64,000 nt of DNA from Ignavibacteriales bacterium (GTDB lineage: Bacteria; Bacteroidota; Ignavibacteria; Ignavibacteriales; SURF-24), in contig QZKB01000055.1 in the NCBI GenBank assembly GCA_003599415.1, forward strand, positions 1 through 64,000, given 5' to 3'. The notes under the pieces are model-generated. The model did no database searches. It was not told the DNA's origin and saw only the letters and a list, made by a program, of their open reading frames with translations. The position numbers were made by a program, and so were the translations under genes. This document shows positions 36,647 through 43,158 of this stretch, one piece after another (position 1 is the stretch's first letter; each line of letters opens with the position of its first letter).

Positions 36647-36690
36647 ATGATGGAAAATGGCAAATGGTTAATGGATGATATAAATAAGTA
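36647..36690 (+). repeat. Heptad-repeat fragment at the 5' end of a thioredoxin gene
   Basis: ATGATGGAAAATGGCAAATG and onward consists of TGGNAAA heptads of the same family as the tracts at 39.7, 41.5, 42 and 42.9 kb. It is in frame with the following thioredoxin gene and supplies a false N-terminal extension (MMENGKWLMDD). Confidence 0.75.
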
Positions 36691-36724
36691 TTCATCTGTA
36701 ATTAATATAAACTTTAGAGTGTTA

Positions 36725-37132
36725 ATGTTGATCAAGAATTATTTCAGCCTCTTTATCATCTTTTTATTTCTCTTTGTACAGGTAAATGGACAAGACAAAA
36801 TTAAAAACAAGACCGAAAATAAAATCAGTAATAAGCCCAAAGTTACTTTTGTAGAGCTTGGCTCAGTAAATTGCATTCCCTGCAAAAAGATGCAACCGAT
36901 AATGAAATCAATTGAAGAAAGGTACGGTAAACAGGTTAAAGTTGTTTTTCATGATGTCTGGAAGGAAGACCAGAAACATTACGGTGAGAAGTACAGAATA
37001 AAATTAATTCCAACCCAGGTCTTTCTTGATGAGAACGGCAAGGAGTTTTTCCGCCACGAAGGATTTTACCCTGAAGCAGAAATTGATAAGCTTCTTGAAA
37101 AGAGAGGAGTGAAAGCAAAGGAAAATAAATGA
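36725..37132 (+). CDS. Exported thioredoxin-like protein
   Basis: About 135 residues when started at the ATG at 36725, giving a signal peptide or anchor (LIKNYFSLFIIFLFLFVQVNG) and a thioredoxin domain with SVNCIPCKKMQPIM (CxxC) and KLIPTQVFLDENGKEFFRH (cis-Pro loop). The frame is open 26 codons further upstream to an ATG at 36647, but that stretch is made of the heptad repeat and would bury the signal peptide. It probably receives electrons from the CcdA encoded 520 bp downstream and works outside the cytoplasmic membrane. Confidence 0.88.
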   Translation: MLIKNYFSLFIIFLFLFVQVNGQDKIKNKTENKISNKPKVTFVELGSVNCIPCKKMQPIMKSIEERYGKQVKVVFHDVWKEDQKHYGEKYRIKLIPTQVFLDENGKEFFRHEGFYPEAEIDKLLEKRGVKAKENK

Positions 37133-37191
37133 AAGGATAATAATGTGTCCTACTTGTCAGCTGGTAAGGTGAGCAACTGCGGAAATAATAA

Positions 37192-37482
37192 ATGAAACAA
37201 TATTACGTTTACATATTAGCAAGCAAGAAAAACGGAACTCTATACATTGGTATCACAAATGATTTGATGAGAAGAGTATATGAACACAGAGAAGGATTAA
37301 TTGATGGCTTCACCAAGAAATATAATGTTAAAAATCTCGTTTATTTCGAAATTATAAGCAATGTAACTGAAGCAATAAAAAGAGAAAAAGCAATGAAGAA
37401 ATGGCTCAGGAAGTGGAAGATAGAATTAATCGAGAAGTCAAATCCTGAATGGAAAGATTTATATCTCGAAATAATTAACTAG
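37192..37482 (+). CDS. GIY-YIG nuclease domain protein (UPF0213-like)
   Basis: 96 residues with the GIY-YIG core: YYVYILASKKNGTLYIGIT, RRVYEHREG, then EAIKREKAMKKWLRKWK. These short stand-alone GIY-YIG proteins are frequent and often poorly characterised; some act in DNA repair or are carried as mobile cargo. It splits the thioredoxin and ccdA genes of the arsenic locus and is followed at once by an inverted-repeat element, so it looks like a later insertion in the operon. Confidence 0.9.
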   Translation: MKQYYVYILASKKNGTLYIGITNDLMRRVYEHREGLIDGFTKKYNVKNLVYFEIISNVTEAIKREKAMKKWLRKWKIELIEKSNPEWKDLYLEIIN

Positions 37483-37502
37483 AGACTTATGAAAATTTAA
37501 AA

Positions 37503-37572
37503 TGTCATTCCCGTGTAAACGGGAATCTAAATTCTGTTTTGTTAATGGATACCCGCTTAAGCGGGTATGACA
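37503..37572. repeat. Palindromic element with TGTCAT/ATGACA ends
   Basis: Ends TGTCAT and ATGACA are inverted copies. Inside are two hairpins: ATTCCCGT - GTAA - ACGGGAAT and the perfect 20-nt palindrome ATACCCGCTT / AAGCGGGTAT. The layout is that of a dispersed REP/MITE-like element. It follows the GIY-YIG gene. Confidence 0.8.
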
Positions 37573-37654
37573 CAAAAGCTAAAAATCAGAGTGCGGAAAT
37601 ATAAAATGAATAGGCCATTGTCCCTATTCCCTTTCACTTTTAACTTGGTGGCAA

Positions 37655-38353
37655 ATGATTGACGATATTTTCAACTTACTTTACAATGCTATGTATGAAT
37701 CCGCCTGGATTGCTGTGCTGGCATCATTCGGCTGGGGAATTTTATCTATACTACTTTCTCCATGTCATTTATCCAGCATCCCTCTTGTAGTTGGATTTAT
37801 TACTTCGCAGGGAAAAATTTCTGTGGCAGGAACGTTTATTATCTCTTTGGTATTCTCAACAGGAATTTTAATTACAATTGCAGTCATAGGAATTATCACT
37901 GCTTTACTCGGAAGATTAATGGGCGACATCGGTAGCGTTGGAAATTATCTTGTAGCAGGAATTTTCCTTGTAGTCGGTCTTTATCTATTAGGCCTTATAA
38001 AATTTGATTGGAATTTTGGATTGAAGCAAACCCAATCCAAAGGATTAGCTGCTGCTTTATTACTTGGTTTGCTTTTCGGACTTGCATTAGGTCCTTGCAC
38101 ATTCGCATTTATGGCACCTGTTCTTGGTGTTGTTTTTGAAACAGCACAAACAAATTATTTGCTCGCAGTAATTTTCCTTCTTGCATTTGCAGTAGGACAT
38201 TGTTCTGTAATTGTTGGCGCCGGAACATTAACCGGCAAAGTTCAGAAATACTTAAACTGGTCGGAAGAATCAAAAGTAATTTTATGGATTAAAAGAATCT
38301 GCGGTATACTCGTAATACTTGGCGGAGTGTACTTAGTCTATACATCAAACTAA
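37655..38353 (+). CDS. ccdA: CcdA-type transmembrane thiol-electron carrier
   Basis: 232 residues with about six helices. LLSPCHLSSIPLVVGF in the first half and LALGPCTFAFMAPVLG in the second half hold the two membrane Cys that shuttle electrons across the membrane from cytoplasmic thioredoxin to exported thioredoxin-like proteins. The partner is likely the signal-peptide thioredoxin at 36725. In this locus the pair could keep the permease, arsenic-binding thiols or cytochrome apoproteins reduced. GGTGGC lies before the ATG. Confidence 0.92.
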   Translation: MIDDIFNLLYNAMYESAWIAVLASFGWGILSILLSPCHLSSIPLVVGFITSQGKISVAGTFIISLVFSTGILITIAVIGIITALLGRLMGDIGSVGNYLVAGIFLVVGLYLLGLIKFDWNFGLKQTQSKGLAAALLLGLLFGLALGPCTFAFMAPVLGVVFETAQTNYLLAVIFLLAFAVGHCSVIVGAGTLTGKVQKYLNWSEESKVILWIKRICGILVILGGVYLVYTSN

Positions 38354-38371
38354 AATAAACTGAGGTGGCAA

Positions 38372-38638
38372 ATGCTTTATTTAGTAACAAGTAACCCGTT
38401 ATATTCAAAACCCGGCGATATTGAAGAAGCAAAAGTTGAGTTTAAAGAATGGCTAAGCGGGTTACATTCAAAAGGAAAAGTTATTAACGCTTTTCAGAAA
38501 ATCGGCAAAGGCTCTGTTATTGTTTTCAACCTTGAATCAAACGAAGAGTTGAACGAGGTTATGTCCAAATGGTTAAGTATCGTTCCGGTACCAATCACTT
38601 ACGAGATTACGCCATTGGTTAATTCCGGATTAGAATGA
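38372..38638 (+). CDS. Small protein, possible dimeric alpha+beta barrel fold
   Basis: 88 residues with no Cys: MLYLVTSNPLYSKPGD, a helix (EEAKVEFKEWLSGLHSKG), then VINAFQKIGKGSVIVFNLES and a C-terminal VPVPITYEITPLV strand. The beta-alpha-beta order resembles muconolactone-isomerase-like or YciI-like ferredoxin-fold proteins, but no catalytic residue can be named. It starts 18 bp after ccdA with GAGGTGGC upstream, so it is a cotranscribed part of the arsenic locus. Function unknown. Confidence 0.75.
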   Translation: MLYLVTSNPLYSKPGDIEEAKVEFKEWLSGLHSKGKVINAFQKIGKGSVIVFNLESNEELNEVMSKWLSIVPVPITYEITPLVNSGLE

Positions 38639-38737
38639 AAAGCCGTTAAATAAAAAACATTTACAGTTAAGTTCTGAATTGCTGATAAACAGAAGTAAGT
38701 ATAAATGAAATTTTTAATTCAAGATTGATACAGTACT

Positions 38738-38890
38738 TAATTAGAATACGCACTTATCCAACTCTCCTCCAAAAGAGAGTGCAATTAAGATTGTCGTAAT
38801 GATTGAAAGCAACAAATAATTATTTTTCAAAATAAAAAAATTACTACTAAACTCCCTCTTCCTTTGGAAGAGGGTTGGGGAGTAGGCTGG
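38738..38890. repeat. Hairpin-rich region before arsM
   Basis: Two hairpins flank AT-rich sequence: ACTCTC - CTCCAAAA - GAGAGT (38761-38780) and CCCTCTTCC - TTT - GGAAGAGGG (38854-38874). The second is like the central hairpin of the element at 11521-11543. The right end merges into GGCTGGAG, the arsM ribosome site. Confidence 0.65.
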
Positions 38891-38897
38891 AGATATA

Positions 38898-39704
38898 ATG
38901 AACCCGGACAAAGAAATAAAAGAAGTAGTAAAAGACAAATATGCTGAGATAGCCATTCGCAGTGATATTAAATCCGGTTGCGGATGCGGCTGTGGCTGCG
39001 GACCAGAGTCGGACACAGAATTCACAATTATGAGCGATGAGTATTCATCACTTGACGGTTATGTGCCGGATGCAGATTTAAAATTAGGCTGCGGCATTCC
39101 AACTGAACATGCAGGAATAAAACAAGGCGACACCGTGCTCGATCTTGGATCGGGTGCAGGCAACGATGTTTTTGTTGCAAGAGTCCTTGTTGGTGAAACC
39201 GGCAAAGTTATAGGAATTGATTTTACTCCTGAAATGATAGCCAAAGCAGAACGGAACAAACAAAAGCTTGGATATAAGAATGTTGAATTCCGTCCTGGCG
39301 AAATTGAAAACATACCTGTTGAAGATAATTCAATTGATGTTGTAATAAGCAACTGCGTTTTAAATCTTGTACCCGACAAAGATAAGGCGTTCGGTGAAAT
39401 TTTCAGGGTGTTAAAATCAGGCGCACATTTCTGTGTTTCCGATATTGTACTTAAAGGTGAATTACCGGAGAGTATTCAGAAGTCCGCTGCAATGTATGCG
39501 GGGTGCGTTGCCGGCGCCTTACAGATGGAAGATTATCTTGGTGTAATAAAAAAATCTGGATTCAAAAATATTGAAGTGAAGACAGAGAAGAAAATTACTG
39601 TTCCTGATGAGGTTCTATTACAATTTCTTTCAAGGGAAGAATTAAGCACATATAGAAATTCCGGTGTAGGCATTTATAGTATTACTGTGAATGCGGAAAA
39701 GTAG
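38898..39704 (+). CDS. arsM: Arsenite S-adenosylmethyltransferase
   Basis: 268 residues. The methyltransferase core shows VLDLGSGAGNDVFVA (motif I) and IGIDFTPEMI. Three Cys at about residues 66 (KLGCGIP), 153 (ISNCVLN) and 203 (YAGCVAGAL) sit where the three arsenic-binding Cys of characterised ArsM lie, so the enzyme should methylate As(III). The N-terminal segment has a GCGCGCGCG stretch, a variant of the Cys-rich N-terminus of many bacterial ArsM. Last gene of the arsenic locus, 260 bp after the previous one, possibly with its own promoter. Confidence 0.95.
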   Translation: MNPDKEIKEVVKDKYAEIAIRSDIKSGCGCGCGCGPESDTEFTIMSDEYSSLDGYVPDADLKLGCGIPTEHAGIKQGDTVLDLGSGAGNDVFVARVLVGETGKVIGIDFTPEMIAKAERNKQKLGYKNVEFRPGEIENIPVEDNSIDVVISNCVLNLVPDKDKAFGEIFRVLKSGAHFCVSDIVLKGELPESIQKSAAMYAGCVAGALQMEDYLGVIKKSGFKNIEVKTEKKITVPDEVLLQFLSREELSTYRNSGVGIYSITVNAEK

Positions 39705-39710
39705 ATTCTT

Positions 39711-39920
39711 ATGGAAGATGGTAAATGGTTAATGGAAGATGTATGAACGCTTTTCGCTATGAAGATGAATACTGATTGATGGTAAATGGAGGATGGAAGA
39801 TGGTTAATGGAAGATGTACAAAATCCATTTTCCATTTCACATTTTCCATTTTCTCAGCCAAAGGCTGATCCCGCCTTGCGGGACATTTTACATCTCCCAT
39901 TTTCCATTATCCATATTTTC
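39711..39920. repeat. Heptad-period inverted repeat, copy 1
   Basis: TGGAAGA, TGGTAAA, TGGTTAA, TGGAAGA units, a short unrelated stretch, a second TGG run ending TGGAAGATGTACAAAATCCA, then the complementary arm (CCATTTCACATTTTCCA) with the insert CAGCCAAAGGCTGATCCCGC and TTGCGGGACA. The junction ATGTAYAAAATCYAT is shared with the copy at 42 kb, so the two are related by descent. It occupies the gap between arsM and the methyltransferase gene. Confidence 0.85.
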
Positions 39921-39949
39921 TTCTTATTTTTGCCTCGAACAATTGGGTT

Positions 39950-41482
39950 ATGACAATGAACTCTCTTTATCTTGGCGATTGTCTTTACGTTTTAAGGGAT
40001 AACATTCCGGACAAATCAGTTGATCTTGTTTATATCGATCCCCCGTTTAACAGCAAACGCGATTACAATATTTTCTTTGACGATAAAGAAATACAAACGC
40101 AGCGCATTGCTTTTGAAGATACGTGGAGCTTAAAGAATATTCAGGATTCGCTAACAGAGTTACACACTTTGCAAACCGATAACCTTTATTTTCTTTTGCT
40201 TACTTACCAGAAAGTTGCGCCCCACGCATTCCCCTATTTAACAATGATGGCACTGCGTATTTTAGAACTGCACAGGGTTCTTAAAGATACCGGCAGTTTT
40301 TATCTGCATTGCGACCCAACCATGAGCCATTATTTGAAAACGGTTTGTGATATAATTTTTGGAGAAGAAAATTTCAGGAATGATATCGTATGGGAAAGAA
40401 CATTTGGTTCTGGTAGTAGTAAATCAATCGCGAAGAAATTTCCTGTAAATACTGATAACCTTTTATTTTATTCAAAATCAAATGTTTATTCTTTTCATCA
40501 CGAATTTAAAGCATATGAAGAAGCTACAATAAAAAGATATGATAAAATCGATGAAAATGGAAAAAGATATAAATGGGAAAATTTAAAAACATATTCGAAG
40601 GAAACACTAACAGAGTTAATTCAGAAGGGTGAGGCAAAATTTAATCCCAAATCGAAATACCCTGTTTATAAAAGTTATCTTGATGAAAGCAAGGGTACAA
40701 TTATTTCTAACTTGTGGTATGATCTTAAATTTATTGGAACAAAATCACCTGAGCGTCTTGGTTATCCAACACAAAAGCCAAAAGCATTGCTTGAAAGAAT
40801 AATTAAAGCAAGCAGCAATGAGGGCGATATTGTTTTAGATGGTTTCTGCGGCTGCGGCACCGCTTTGGATGCAGCGGAATCTCTTAACCGCAAATGGATT
40901 GGAATTGATATTTCTCCAATTGCAATTTCATTAATTAAAAGAAGACTGAAAGACACTTATGGTAAACAGTTAAGTAAGTTCGAGATTCGCGGTGTACCTA
41001 CGGATGAAGCCTCTGCAAAAAAACTGTGGGAAGAAAATCCGTTTGCTTTCCAGGACTGGTGGCTTACTGAATTTGAAGTATTCTCTACAACCTACGGTAC
41101 AAAAGGTGCAGATAAAGGAGTTGACGGAATTGGTCAGTACATTGCAGATCACCAGGGAAATACTTTGCGTGCTGCTTTCCAGGTTAAGGGCGGTGGAAAG
41201 GTTAAATCTTCAGAGATTGATTCACTGCTTGGAATTTTAGAAAAGCATAAATGCCAGTTGGGAGTTTTTCTGACTATTGCAGAACCGACAAAACCAATGA
41301 TGGAAACAGCAACCGCATCAGGATTTTTTGAAGCGGGTGGATTTCAATATCCCAGGATTCAGATTTTAACTTTGGAAGAATTCTTTGCCGGTAAACGTCC
41401 AAAGCTTCCAACGGAAAATGTTACGTTTAAATCTGCTCAACTGAAAGGAAAGAAAGTTCAGCAAATATCTCTGGAGTTGTGA
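39950..41482 (+). CDS. DNA methyltransferase fused to a Mrr-like endonuclease domain
   Basis: 510 residues. The N-terminal ~330 residues are a beta-class amino-methyltransferase: DLVYIDPPFNSKRDY (motif IV, DPPF, residues ~30-33) precedes DGFCGCGTALDAAESLNRKW (motif I, near 297), the order typical of N6-adenine or N4-cytosine enzymes. After residue ~350 comes a different domain, FAFQDWWLTEFEVF, then GVDGIGQY and AAFQVKGGG: the Asp and the Gln-x-Lys are the PD-(D/E)xK core of Mrr/Type IV-like nucleases. So methylation and cleavage may be joined in one chain. No specificity subunit or second restriction gene lies nearby. The start is 5' of a repeat tract. Confidence 0.85.
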   Translation: MTMNSLYLGDCLYVLRDNIPDKSVDLVYIDPPFNSKRDYNIFFDDKEIQTQRIAFEDTWSLKNIQDSLTELHTLQTDNLYFLLLTYQKVAPHAFPYLTMMALRILELHRVLKDTGSFYLHCDPTMSHYLKTVCDIIFGEENFRNDIVWERTFGSGSSKSIAKKFPVNTDNLLFYSKSNVYSFHHEFKAYEEATIKRYDKIDENGKRYKWENLKTYSKETLTELIQKGEAKFNPKSKYPVYKSYLDESKGTIISNLWYDLKFIGTKSPERLGYPTQKPKALLERIIKASSNEGDIVLDGFCGCGTALDAAESLNRKWIGIDISPIAISLIKRRLKDTYGKQLSKFEIRGVPTDEASAKKLWEENPFAFQDWWLTEFEVFSTTYGTKGADKGVDGIGQYIADHQGNTLRAAFQVKGGGKVKSSEIDSLLGILEKHKCQLGVFLTIAEPTKPMMETATASGFFEAGGFQYPRIQILTLEEFFAGKRPKLPTENVTFKSAQLKGKKVQQISLEL

Positions 41483-41494
41483 GAAAAGCTGATG

Positions 41495-41605
41495 GAAACT
41501 GACTAATGGTAAATGGAAGATGGTAGATGGTAAATGTTTAAGAACTGTTTCTCCATTTCCCATTTTACATATTCCATATACCATTTTACATCTTACATTT
41601 TTCAT
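41495..41605. repeat. Heptad-period inverted repeat, copy 2
   Basis: TGGTAAA, TGGAAGA, TGGTAGA, TGGTAAA, then a loop TGTTTAAGAACTGTTTC, then TCCATTTCCCATTTTACATA and so on. The loop sequence is shared with the copy at 43 kb. Both arms keep strict seven-nucleotide spacing. Between the methyltransferase and the four-helix-bundle gene. Confidence 0.88.
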
Positions 41606-41632
41606 ATTAATTCTTAAATAAAGGAGGGGAAA

Positions 41633-41998
41633 ATGAATCCTAAAACAGAAGAACTGTTAGACAGAACATTTCAATTTGGAATTAAGTGCTTAAGATTACT
41701 ACAAGAACTTCCGCAGAACCAAATTTTTGCTGTGCTAACTTATCAATTGGCTAAAGCTTCCACATCAGTCGGAGCCAATTATGAAGAAGCACAAGGTGCA
41801 GAATCCAAAAAGGATTTCGTCCATAAAATCGGGATTGTTCTTAAAGAAATTCGGGAAAGCAATTATTGGTTGCGCGTCTTAAATGAGATTTTAATTAAGC
41901 CCTCTTTGAATGAAGAAGCGGAATCTCTTATAAAAGAAAGCAGTGAATTAAAGAGCATTTTCAGCTCAATTAAAATTAAAGCAGGAAAAGGAGAATGA
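41633..41998 (+). CDS. Four-helix bundle protein (S23/IVS-encoded family)
   Basis: 121 residues, all helical: NPKTEELLDRTFQFGIKCLR, QLAKASTSVGANYEEAQGAES, FVHKIGIVLKEIRESNYWL, then a C-terminal helix. This is the S23/four-helix-bundle family first seen in 23S rRNA intervening sequences and now common as stand-alone genes next to repeats. It probably forms pentamers and may bind nucleic acid; a function is not established. A strong ribosome site (AAAGGAGGGG) precedes the ATG. Flanked on both sides by heptad repeats. Confidence 0.93.
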   Translation: MNPKTEELLDRTFQFGIKCLRLLQELPQNQIFAVLTYQLAKASTSVGANYEEAQGAESKKDFVHKIGIVLKEIRESNYWLRVLNEILIKPSLNEEAESLIKESSELKSIFSSIKIKAGKGE

Positions 41999-42108
41999 TG
42001 TTAAATGGAAGATGGAGGCTGTTTGATGGTAAATGGAAGATGGAAAATGGAAGATGTATAAAATCTATATTCCATCTCACATTTTACATTTTACATAAAA
42101 AGGAATAT
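41998..42108. repeat. Heptad-period inverted repeat, copy 3
   Basis: TGGAAGA, TGGAGGC, TGTTTGA, TGGTAAA, TGGAAGA, TGGAAAA, TGGAAGA, then ATGTATAAAATCTATATTCC as junction and CCATCTCACATTTTACAT as return arm. The junction is the same as in copy 1. It overlaps the stop of the four-helix-bundle gene and ends just before crcB. Confidence 0.88.
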
Positions 42109-42113
42109 ACACT

Positions 42114-42488
42114 ATGCTCAAATACATTTTAGTTTCCCTTGGTGCGGCAATCGGAGGTGCGCTTAGATACTGGCTCTCAAATTATGTTTATAAATTTCTG
42201 CCGGAAAATTTTCCCTACGGAACATTAACAGTAAATGTTGCGGGAAGTTTTCTTGTAGGCTTTTTTATTTTTTACCTAAGCGACAGAGAAATCATCAGCT
42301 CAAATCTGAAATTATTTTTAACCGTTGGTTTCTGCGGAGGGTTTACAACATTCTCAACTTTCTCGCTTGAGACAATGAATCTCTTCCGCGATTCGGAATT
42401 CCTGCTTGCAGGCTTTAACATACTGCTCAATCTTTTTCTATGCCTGCTTGGTGTTTATTTGGCTTATATAATTTTTAAAGCTAATTAG
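42114..42488 (+). CDS. crcB: CrcB/Fluc fluoride channel
   Basis: 124 residues with four membrane helices. GGALRYWLSNYVYKF, NVAGSFLVGFF and TVGFCGGFTTFSTFSLE are the conserved blocks; the Asn in helix 2 and the Phe-rich FTTFSTFS turn line the fluoride pore of dual-topology dimers. It relieves cytoplasmic fluoride. No fluoride riboswitch is visible: the upstream 110 bp are heptad repeat. DUF190 follows 9 bp later, a common pair with crcB. Confidence 0.96.
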   Translation: MLKYILVSLGAAIGGALRYWLSNYVYKFLPENFPYGTLTVNVAGSFLVGFFIFYLSDREIISSNLKLFLTVGFCGGFTTFSTFSLETMNLFRDSEFLLAGFNILLNLFLCLLGVYLAYIIFKAN

Positions 42489-42497
42489 GAGTTTACC

Positions 42498-42848
42498 ATG
42501 CATATAAAAGGTGAAGCGAAACTTCTTAGAATATTTATTGGTGAATCCGATAAAAGCCATTCGACAAACGTATATGAAAAAATAGTACTTGAAGCACGTA
42601 AGGCAGGATTAGCCGGGGCAACAGTGTTCAAAGGAATTATGGGCTTTGGCGGAACAAGCAGGATACACACCTCAAAAATATTAAGACTGTCTGAAGACCT
42701 TCCGCTTATCATTGAGATAGTTGATGAGGAAGCAAAGATTGAAAGTTTTATCCCGGTTGTAGATAAGATATTTGAAGAATCAAATTGCGGCGGACTTATT
42801 ACTTTGGAAAAAGCGGAAATCATTAAGTATACGTCCGTAAAGAAATAG
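42498..42848 (+). CDS. DUF190 family PII-like protein
   Basis: 116 residues: GEAKLLRIFIGESDKSHST, YEKIVLEARKAGLAGATV, FKGIMGFGGTSRIHTSKI and a C-terminal LPLIIEIVDEEAKIESFI. This is DUF190, a ferredoxin-like fold related to PII signalling proteins, often next to crcB. It presumably modulates or accompanies the fluoride channel. AGGAG lies 7 bp before the ATG and the gap to crcB is 9 bp. Confidence 0.94.
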   Translation: MHIKGEAKLLRIFIGESDKSHSTNVYEKIVLEARKAGLAGATVFKGIMGFGGTSRIHTSKILRLSEDLPLIIEIVDEEAKIESFIPVVDKIFEESNCGGLITLEKAEIIKYTSVKK

Positions 42849-42852
42849 CTTT

Positions 42853-43105
42853 AAATGGAAGTGGATTAATGGTAAATGGCAAATGTGAGATGGTAGATGT
42901 CCGCCAAAGGCGGAGCAGCCTAAGCCAGATTTATCAACCTTTGGTTGAGGCTTATAAATCCGGCTGAGAAGATGGTATCGGGTTAATGGTAAAGGGATGA
43001 TGGAAGATGGTAAATGTTTAAGAACTGTTTTTCCATCTCACATTTTACATCTCACATTTCACATTTTCCATCTACCATTTTACATTTCCCATTTTCCATC
43101 ATGAA
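42853..43105. repeat. Heptad-period inverted repeat, copy 4 (compound)
   Basis: The left part has TGGTAAA units and the hairpin TCCGCCAAAGGCGGA. The right part repeats copy 2: TGGTAAATGTTTAAGAACTG, then a return arm of CATTTTACATCTCACAT-type heptads of about 90 nt. This is the longest of the family and fills the 310-bp gap before the di-iron protein gene; no protein gene lies in it. Confidence 0.88.
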
Positions 43106-43158
43106 CTATTTCTTTCAACATCCTGTTATCTAATTAAACTTAAAAAGACACGAATACT

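Noticed and set aside
37143-37172. Nine-codon frame MCPTCQLVR with a CxxC motif
   Set aside because: Too short to support and not preceded by a clear ribosome site; possibly a remnant of a thioredoxin-like gene, but nothing flanking it confirms this.
41998-42113. Fluoride riboswitch before crcB
   Set aside because: The upstream region is heptad repeat; the conserved pseudoknot sequences of the crcB motif are not present.
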